A DNA stretch of 9,600 nucleotides, taken from NCBI GenBank assembly GCA_016935775.1, contig JAFGQF010000138.1:1-9600 (forward strand), in the 5' to 3' direction. The DNA is from Caldifarciminota bacterium. Lineage in GTDB: Bacteria; Hydrothermota; Tepidihabitantia; Tepidihabitantales; Tepidihabitantaceae. Shown here piece by piece: positions 1 to 5,072 of this stretch; positions within the stretch are counted from its first letter, which is position 1, and each line of letters starts with the position of its first letter. The translations under genes were made by a program, and so were the position numbers. The notes under the pieces are model-generated. The model was not told the origin of the DNA. It was given only the letters and a program-made list of their open reading frames with translations, and did no database searches.

Positions 1-456
1 CAGCCCGGCGTCGAGCGCCATCACCGCCACCTCGATCGCAACCTTGGTGCCCTCGCCGAAGCAGCGCAGCGCGCAGGCGACGGTTTCGGCCGGGCCGAGG
101 CCGCCGAACTTCAGCCGCGCGGCGCGTTCGACCCCGGCGAGCAGGTGGGTGGTGGTTAGTATCCTGATGCCCGCCCGGTCGAGCCTTCGCCGGGCGACCT
201 GCGTCAGTTCGCTCTCGCCCGGTTCACGGAAGCCGACGTGGTGCGTGACGCAGGCGACCACGGCGCCTGCCGGGAGTTCCCCGAGCAACTTGAGCGCGGT
301 CGCGCCGGTGCAGGAGGCAACCACGAACCGGGTGATGCCCAGTTGTTCGGCCCGGGCGGCCGCCAGCCGGCAGGTCCGGGCGGTGTTGTGCCGTCCCGGA
401 CGGGCGAACCAGGTGGCCGCGATGGCACCGGCCGATGGTGTTCTCACAGCGGGCAT
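1..456 (-). CDS. Pyruvate kinase alpha/beta-domain-like protein (COG1751), 3' end beyond the window
   Basis: The 152 visible residues match the stand-alone family that resembles the C-terminal (allosteric) domain of pyruvate kinase; it lacks the catalytic barrel. Visible family motifs are FARPGRHNT (17-25), VVASCTGATALKLL (45-58), THHVGFREPGESEL (71-84), GVERAARLKFGGLGPAE (108-124) and VAIEVAVMALDAGL (139-152). Family members are about 180-190 residues long, so some 30 residues should lie beyond the left edge. The biochemical role of the family is not established; a small-molecule binding or regulatory role is an inference from the fold. The ATG at 456-454 is used here, but no Shine-Dalgarno precedes it and it overlaps a -10-like TATTAT. 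A GTG three codons later (447-445) is a serious alternative. The gene lies 72 nt downstream of the DUF35 gene, across a strong hairpin, so it probably has its own promoter. Family call is confident, function and start are not. Confidence 0.85.
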   Translation of the reverse strand, partial: MPAVRTPSAGAIAATWFARPGRHNTARTCRLAAARAEQLGITRFVVASCTGATALKLLGELPAGAVVACVTHHVGFREPGESELTQVARRRLDRAGIRILTTTHLLAGVERAARLKFGGLGPAETVACALRCFGEGTKVAIEVAVMALDAGL

Positions 457-482
457 AATACCGATGTGGCGCGGGGACGCAA
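455..482 (-). promoter_or_regulatory. Possible sigma70-like promoter for the COG1751 gene
   Basis: On the minus strand TTGCGT (482-477) and TATTAT (460-455) are separated by 16 nt. The -10 matches the TATAAT consensus at five of six positions; the -35 keeps only TTG. Predicted initiation near 448 would fall at or next to the GTG at 447, giving a leaderless message. Seen: the two hexamers and spacing. Inferred: promoter activity. Confidence 0.4.
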
Positions 483-484
483 GC

Positions 485-512
485 CGAGGGGCGGCATTGC
501 TGCCGCCCCTCG
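485..512 (-). terminator. Hairpin terminator after the thiolase-DUF35 unit
   Basis: A perfect 12-bp, GC-rich stem (485-496 with 501-512) closes a 4-nt loop, 16 nt beyond the DUF35 stop codon. The minus-strand transcript has no U-tract after it (the next bases are GC-rich). It would be an atypical intrinsic terminator, or a transcript 3'-end stabiliser. Confidence 0.6.
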
Positions 513-528
513 CAAGCCGCAACCGGCG

Positions 529-1032
529 CTACTCGGCCGGTTCCCAGTAGAGATCGAAGATGGTGTTGGTCGGTTCCTCGGTTCGGAACCCGGCCTTGAC
601 CTTCATCCCGATCTTCGCCTCGCCGCGTACGAGGTAGCCCTTCATTACCGTGCAGCAACCGGGGATCTTGACGTCGATCTGGTAGTACGGATAGGTGAGT
701 TCGATGCCGTGGCCCGGGTACTCGACGCGGGTAAAGGTGAAGACCTCGCCGATGACCGGGTTCTTGAGGTCGACCCACTCCATCCGCGCGAGGCAGTCCG
801 GGCAGTCGGCGCGAGGCGGCAGCCAGAGGCCCGGCTCGCAGCCCCTGGTCGGGCAGCGGGTTGCCCGCAGGATCCCTTGCTTGAGACCCTCGAAGAAGGG
901 CGAGAGCAGGCCGTAGGTGTGCCAGTGCATCAGCGTGCGCGGCCACTTGAAGGCCGTCGGCTTCTCGTGGTAGACCTCGGCCGGCTCGCCGGTGAAGTGG
1001 ACTTCGTGTCCTTCGATCTTCTTGACTTCCAT
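529..1032 (-). CDS. Zn-ribbon OB-fold (DUF35) protein, thiolase partner
   Basis: This 167-residue protein has the two-part DUF35 layout. A rubredoxin-like zinc ribbon uses Cys60, Cys65, Cys77 and Cys80 (C-x4-C...C-x2-C) and follows an N-terminal helix (about 40-57). An OB-fold follows (about 88-150). DUF35 proteins form complexes with thiolase-superfamily enzymes: in the archaeal acetoacetyl-CoA thiolase/HMG-CoA synthase complex they bridge active sites and bind the CoA part. ChsH2 with Ltp2 and BbsA with BbsB are other precedents. The start ATG is 9 nt after the thiolase stop, and its Shine-Dalgarno AGGAG (1043-1039) overlaps that stop codon (TAG, 1044-1042). This suggests translational coupling and equal subunit amounts. 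The N-terminal 40 residues before the ribbon are longer than in minimal members. Substrate unknown. Confidence 0.88.
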   Translation of the reverse strand: MEVKKIEGHEVHFTGEPAEVYHEKPTAFKWPRTLMHWHTYGLLSPFFEGLKQGILRATRCPTRGCEPGLWLPPRADCPDCLARMEWVDLKNPVIGEVFTFTRVEYPGHGIELTYPYYQIDVKIPGCCTVMKGYLVRGEAKIGMKVKAGFRTEEPTNTIFDLYWEPAE

Positions 1033-1041
1033 GGTGCTCTC

Positions 1042-2424
1042 CTACTTCTTCACTTCTTCGGGATTCTCGAGGATGCCGCAGGTAACGTGGGAACCGACGC
1101 CGGCGTGCGAAATCCAGAGAGCCCGGCGGCGCTTGCGGATTTGGAGCGACTTCCAGTCGGCCGGCTTTTTCTTGCCGAACCGCTCCCACATTTTCGGCTC
1201 GCCGTGGAACTTGTCGTACTTGTTCTGGAGCTGCCAGAAGCACTCGGCGCCCTGGAAGATGCCGGTCGCGCCGACCGCGTGCATCGTGCCGAGCAGGCCG
1301 CCGGACAGGTTCGACGGGCAGCGGCCCTCGTAGTAGGCGTCGCCCGAGGTGATGTATTCCTCTTCCTTGCCGTACGGCCGCAGGCCGATGTCGCCGTAGG
1401 TCTGCAGGTCGGAGATGGTGAAGGCGTCGTGGAGTTCGACGAGGTCGAGCTCGTCGCAGGGGTCGCCGGTCACACCCGCCATCCGGTAGGCCATGTAGGC
1501 GGCGAACCGCGACGCGAGGAAGCTCTGGAAGCCGGGGAATGGCTCGTTCATTTCCTTCATGAAGTCGTACTGGCCCTCTTTCTCGTTGGGCAGCAGCGGG
1601 ACTTCCATGTCGCGGCGGTCGGCCACCCGCAAGGTGTGGGTGCCGCCGGCGATGTGGAGACGCATCGGGTGGTCGGTGAGCTTGTAGGCGGTCTCCTCGT
1701 CGCAGAGCAGCACCGATGCCGATCCGACGCTCATCACGCAGCACTCGAGCATCCGCAGCGGGTCGCACGCGATGCGGCCGCCCAGCACTTCCTCGATGGT
1801 GTGCTTGCCCGGGTTCTGGGCGAAGGGCGACGAGCAGGCGTAGCCGCGGTTCTTGACCGCGATCTTCGCCCGGATTTCCTCGCTGACCTTGTAGACGTCG
1901 GCGAAGCGCCGGGCCATCGGCGCGTAGTACGCCGCGTACATCCGGGCGAGCCGGGTCTCGAAGTCCTTGCAGGCCGCGGTCGAGATGTAGAAGTTGCCGG
2001 TGCGGGTGTCGACCTCGTCCATCCGTTCCCAGCCGGTGACCAGGGTGCAGTTGGAATAGCCCGAGGCCACCGTGTTGGCGCCCATCAGCACCGCGTAGCC
2101 GCCGGTGGCGCCGCCGGTCTTGATGCCGACGTTGGGCAGCGGGTCGAGACCGAGGTAGTCGTGGATCTTGGCTTCGCAGAGGAGCTGGTCCTGGAAATGG
2201 TCGGCGAACTCGCCATAGCAGGCCATGTTGATGAGACCCTTGACGTCAGCGGGCGACATCTTGAGGTCATTCTCCTCGAGCATCATCTTGAAGCCCATCA
2301 TCACCAGCTCTTCGAGCTTGTACTCCGGGTACTTCTTCCGGTAGTCGGTCGTTCCAGCCGCGACCATGTAGACCGGCCGCTGGAACCTGGGAACGCGGAG
2401 GTTCCCTTGTTTGAACCTGATCAT
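1042..2424 (-). CDS. Thiolase-superfamily protein (SCP-x type), nucleophilic Cys apparently absent
   Basis: This 460-residue cytoplasmic protein has the SCP2/SCP-x thiolase fold. Motifs seen are DYLGLDPLP (89-97), a loop GGATGGYA (104-111), VASGYSNCTLVTGWERM (119-135), PLRMLECCVMSVGSASVLL (222-240), ELHDAF (330-335) and SGGLLGTMHAVGATG (374-388), the last with the conserved His382. In canonical thiolases the loop before AxGG carries the acyl-accepting Cys (CA[ST]G); by my alignment Gly105 sits there, so ordinary thiolase chemistry is doubtful. DUF35-paired relatives include true thiolases (BbsB, the archaeal acetoacetyl-CoA thiolase) and a retro-aldolase (Ltp2). The start at 2424 is chosen for AAGGAGG (2437-2431) with a 6-nt spacer; an extension upstream to 2538 reads as non-homologous basic sequence. 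It is first in a unit with the DUF35 gene. No HMG-CoA synthase or beta-oxidation gene is adjacent. Confidence 0.88.
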   Translation of the reverse strand: MIRFKQGNLRVPRFQRPVYMVAAGTTDYRKKYPEYKLEELVMMGFKMMLEENDLKMSPADVKGLINMACYGEFADHFQDQLLCEAKIHDYLGLDPLPNVGIKTGGATGGYAVLMGANTVASGYSNCTLVTGWERMDEVDTRTGNFYISTAACKDFETRLARMYAAYYAPMARRFADVYKVSEEIRAKIAVKNRGYACSSPFAQNPGKHTIEEVLGGRIACDPLRMLECCVMSVGSASVLLCDEETAYKLTDHPMRLHIAGGTHTLRVADRRDMEVPLLPNEKEGQYDFMKEMNEPFPGFQSFLASRFAAYMAYRMAGVTGDPCDELDLVELHDAFTISDLQTYGDIGLRPYGKEEEYITSGDAYYEGRCPSNLSGGLLGTMHAVGATGIFQGAECFWQLQNKYDKFHGEPKMWERFGKKKPADWKSLQIRKRRRALWISHAGVGSHVTCGILENPEEVKK

Positions 2425-2529
2425 CGGTTTCCTCCTTGGGAAGTTGTGTAGTTGACGGGCCACGAGGCGGCGACACCGATGGTTCCGCAGTCGCTGCTCG
2501 GCGTGAGCATGTCGTGGTTCAGTGGTGCG

Positions 2530-2557
2530 ACAATACACGGCTGGCGGGCCGAGTCAA
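2530..2557 (-). promoter_or_regulatory. Probable sigma70-like promoter of the thiolase-DUF35 unit
   Basis: On the minus strand TTGACT (2557-2552) is followed after 16 nt by TATTGT (2535-2530). It lies about 16 nt beyond the histidine kinase stop codon, in the 148-nt gap before the thiolase. Predicted initiation near 2523 leaves a leader of about 100 nt, in which I see no recognisable riboswitch. No strong terminator follows the kinase gene, so read-through from it is also possible. Confidence 0.5.
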
Positions 2558-2572
2558 GGCGGAGGAGGGGCG

Positions 2573-4888
2573 TCAGGCGGCCGTTGGTTTCGGGGCCGGC
2601 CCGGCGACCGGGATCGATATCGTGAAGGTGCTGCCGCGGCCGTGTTCGGATTGCACCGTGACTTCACCTCCGTGCTCACGGACGATCGCCGCGGTGATGC
2701 TCAGGCCCAGGCCGGTACCGGAGATGCCCCGGTGTTCATCGAGCCGGCCGAACCGATGGAAGAGCCGGTCGAGGTCCTCGGGCCTGATGCCCGTGCCCTC
2801 GTCGGTAACCGAGATTGCGGCGCGGCCATCGGCGACCCGGCCGGAGACGCGGACGGGTCCGCCCGCGGGCGAGTACTTGATGGCGTTGCTGACCAGGTTG
2901 TAGAGAGCCCGCTTGAGCTGGTCCGGGTCGGCGGTCACCGCCGGGAAGTCGGCCGGGAGCAGGTTTTCGAGCCGGTGGTCCGGGTGCTGGCCCTGCTCGA
3001 CGGCGATGATCTCGTCGACCAGCCGGCGGACGTCGACCTTGCCGAGTCGCAGCTCGAACCGGCCGGCTTCGATCCGGGAAAGGGTCAGGAAGTCGTTGAC
3101 CATCCGTTCCAGCCGCCGGCCTTCGACGGCAATCAGCCGGGCGTACTGGCGCCGTTTTGCGTCGGGCAGTTCCTCCTCGGCCAGCAACTCGGCGAATCCG
3201 ATGAGCGGCGTGAGCGGGCCGCGCAGTTCGTGCGACACGGTCGAGATGACCGTTGACTTGAGCCGGTCGATCTCGCGCTCGCGGGTGACGTCCATCAGGA
3301 CAACGACGCATCCTGTCGGTTCCCCGGAGTCTTCGAGCAGGGGAGAGGCGGTCAGTGCAACCCAGACCAGGCGGCCGTCCCGCGTCGTGATTCGGGTGGC
3401 CATGTCGTTGTGGCTGGTGGTTCGGCGCTCGGCCATCCCGATGCGGGCGGGGCAGATGACCGTGCAGAGGTCGGGATGCCGCTCGGAGCGGATGTCGATC
3501 ACCGAACGACAGCTCCGGCCGATGACCTGCTCGGCCGCCAGCCCGGTCATCCGCTCCGCGGCCCGGTTCCACAGCACGATGCGGTGGTCGCGGTCGAGCA
3601 CCATCAGGCCCTCACCGAGCGCGGCGAGGATTGCCTCGAGCGAGTTCTTCTCGCGGGCCAGTTCGGCGGTTGCAGACCGGACCCGTTCTTCGAGGTCTTC
3701 GTGGGAGCGCTTGAGGCGGGCGGCCATCGCGTTGAACTCGGCCGCGAGCTCGGCGATCTCGTCACCGGTCCGGGCTTCAATTCGGCGGTCGAGCCTGCCC
3801 GAACCGAGGTCGCGCGCCCCGTCGCGCAGCTCGCGCAGGGGCCTGAGGATGCGGTCGGACAGCAGCAACCCGGTGATCATCACCATTGCCGCCGTAAAGA
3901 GCAGGACATAGACGGCGGTCCGGCCAAAACGGTGCGTCGAGGCCAGGATTTCGGCGCGGTCCTGCTCGACCGACACCGTCCAGCCCGGGCTGCCCGGGTT
4001 TGCCCGGCTCCGGCCGTGGGTCGCGGGAACCGGGGCGAGCGCCGCGACGACAGTCGAGCGCGGCAGCAGGCCGCGATCCTCGAACCAGCCGGGGTAACCG
4101 GTACCCAATCGCTGTCTTCGTTCGCTGGTGAGAACCCCGGACAGTTCGACCCGCGGTAGCGGGCTCACCAGCACGTCGCCGAAAGCGGACAGCAAGGTGG
4201 CGAACCCGGTCGCGCCGACTTCGATGTCTTCGACCTGGGCGACAAGCTCGGACACGTCGGCCCGGACCCGGACCACGCCCAGCGCCCGGGTGCGAGTGCT
4301 GTCGAGCACCGGGACGGCGACGATGATCTGGTGGCTGCCGCCCGAGTACTGCAGCTTGCCCACGTGGGTTGAGCCGCGGCCCTCGTTCCAGGCCTGCCGC
4401 CACCAGGTCTCGTCAGCGCAGCAGGGTCGGCTGACCGGCCTGGTGGATCCCAGGACATTGCCGTGGCCGTCGGTCACCAGCAGGTCTTCGCCAAGCTGCG
4501 GGTGATTTGCAAGTGCTCGCTCGAGCCGGGCCGCAAAAGGGCTGTCTTGCAGGCGCCGGGCTGCGGCGGCGGAGTCGGGTATCCATTCCCGGAGCGGGCC
4601 GCGGTCCGGCGCGGCGGCAACCAGCCGGCGCAGCTCGGTGTCGCGGAGCCCGAGGTCATTCGTGGCCGACATGACGTCGCGCAGCCCGAGGTCGATTCCC
4701 TGGGCAAGACGCTCGGCGACCGCCTGGAGCCGGACACCGGCCGCGGATATCGCCGAGCGCGACATGACCAGGTGACCGAGCAGGGCCATCGCCAGTACCG
4801 GCAGGATGCCGAGCACCAGCAGCCAGATGATGATCCGGTCCTGGATGCCGATGCGGAGCCGGGTTTGCCGGGTGACTCGCTGGACCAT
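2573..4888 (-). CDS. Membrane sensor histidine kinase (dCache-HAMP-PAS-HisKA-HATPase)
   Basis: This 771-residue inner-membrane kinase would autophosphorylate and pass phosphate to a response regulator; none is encoded in the window. In order: TM1 (about 19-41); an extracytoplasmic double-Cache-like sensor (about 42-322) with LLVTDGHGNVLGS (136-148) and AVPVLDSTRTRALGVVRV (191-208); TM2 (about 324-346); HAMP (about 347-398); a short coiled coil; PAS (about 413-535); HisKA with SHELRGP and phospho-acceptor His553; HATPase with N-box NLVSNAIKYS (664-673), G1 box DEGTG (696-700) and G2 box GTGLGLS (724-730). All catalytic boxes are intact. The PAS carries Cys460, Cys475 and Cys479 (C-x3-C-P), possibly a redox or metal site. 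The ATG at 4888 is chosen because the longer in-frame extension (to 5089) would run through the promoter region and lacks membrane-protein character. No good Shine-Dalgarno is present; the message may be leaderless. The ligand is unknown. Confidence 0.93.
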   Translation of the reverse strand: MVQRVTRQTRLRIGIQDRIIIWLLVLGILPVLAMALLGHLVMSRSAISAAGVRLQAVAERLAQGIDLGLRDVMSATNDLGLRDTELRRLVAAAPDRGPLREWIPDSAAAARRLQDSPFAARLERALANHPQLGEDLLVTDGHGNVLGSTRPVSRPCCADETWWRQAWNEGRGSTHVGKLQYSGGSHQIIVAVPVLDSTRTRALGVVRVRADVSELVAQVEDIEVGATGFATLLSAFGDVLVSPLPRVELSGVLTSERRQRLGTGYPGWFEDRGLLPRSTVVAALAPVPATHGRSRANPGSPGWTVSVEQDRAEILASTHRFGRTAVYVLLFTAAMVMITGLLLSDRILRPLRELRDGARDLGSGRLDRRIEARTGDEIAELAAEFNAMAARLKRSHEDLEERVRSATAELAREKNSLEAILAALGEGLMVLDRDHRIVLWNRAAERMTGLAAEQVIGRSCRSVIDIRSERHPDLCTVICPARIGMAERRTTSHNDMATRITTRDGRLVWVALTASPLLEDSGEPTGCVVVLMDVTREREIDRLKSTVISTVSHELRGPLTPLIGFAELLAEEELPDAKRRQYARLIAVEGRRLERMVNDFLTLSRIEAGRFELRLGKVDVRRLVDEIIAVEQGQHPDHRLENLLPADFPAVTADPDQLKRALYNLVSNAIKYSPAGGPVRVSGRVADGRAAISVTDEGTGIRPEDLDRLFHRFGRLDEHRGISGTGLGLSITAAIVREHGGEVTVQSEHGRGSTFTISIPVAGPAPKPTAA

Positions 4889-4892
4889 TGCA

Positions 4893-4921
4893 TATTTACG
4901 TTCACCGGCGGCCGGTGTCAA
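4893..4921 (-). promoter_or_regulatory. Probable promoter of the histidine kinase gene, leaderless arrangement
   Basis: The minus strand has a perfect TTGACA (4921-4916), a 17-nt spacer, then the AT-rich TAAATA (4898-4893). Only 4 nt separate this from the kinase ATG (4888-4886), so transcription would begin at or within the start codon. This fits the absence of a usable Shine-Dalgarno. The -10 matches the consensus only partly. Confidence 0.5.
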
Positions 4922-4939
4922 GCAAGGCCGGTCGGCGGT

Positions 4940-4967
4940 TGACTCCTTCGGTCCCGGTTCTAGAATT
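4940..4967 (+). promoter_or_regulatory. Probable sigma70-like promoter of the first carboxypeptidase gene
   Basis: TTGACT (4940-4945) and TAGAAT (4962-4967) are separated by 16 nt. The -35 lies 18 bp from the oppositely oriented -35 of the kinase promoter. The -10 is part of an 8-bp palindrome TTCTAGAA (4959-4966). Predicted initiation near 4974 gives a leader of about 100 nt. Confidence 0.6.
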
Positions 4968-4973
4968 TGGTGT

Positions 4974-5072
4974 CGGCCCGGATTAGCCGGGCCGGGCAAA
5001 CCGAGCGGGGCGCTCTCGGGTTGCCGGGCAACAGGCCGAAGCGATACCCATCGAAACACCAGGAGGTGTGAT
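4974..5072 (+). promoter_or_regulatory. Structured 5' leader and ribosome binding site of the first carboxypeptidase
   Basis: The leader can form a stem of 4995-5005 with 5015-5025, broken by one A-G mismatch. Its 3' arm can instead pair in a small hairpin (5020-5024 with 5028-5032), so the two are mutually exclusive. Just before the gene, ACACC (5056-5060) can pair with GGTGT (5065-5069), placing the Shine-Dalgarno AGGAGG (5061-5066) partly in a hairpin. The ribosome site is 6 nt from the TTG at 5073 and decides that start. I recognise no known riboswitch class. Confidence 0.4.

Noticed and set aside
224..1768. A 514-codon open frame on the minus strand in another frame of the thiolase/DUF35 region
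   Set aside because: It is Arg/Pro-rich and motif-free, and overlaps the correct frames with thiolase and zinc-ribbon motifs.
238..2451. A 737-codon open frame on the plus strand across the COG1751, DUF35 and thiolase genes
   Set aside because: It crosses three recognisable minus-strand genes and their boundaries, and its product has no recognisable motif. It is a GC-driven shadow frame.
4974..5060. A known riboswitch (c-di-GMP, glycine or similar) in the first peptidase leader
   Set aside because: A GGGCAAACC string is reminiscent, but the conserved core nucleotides of the classes I can recall are not present in order. Only generic stems are supported.
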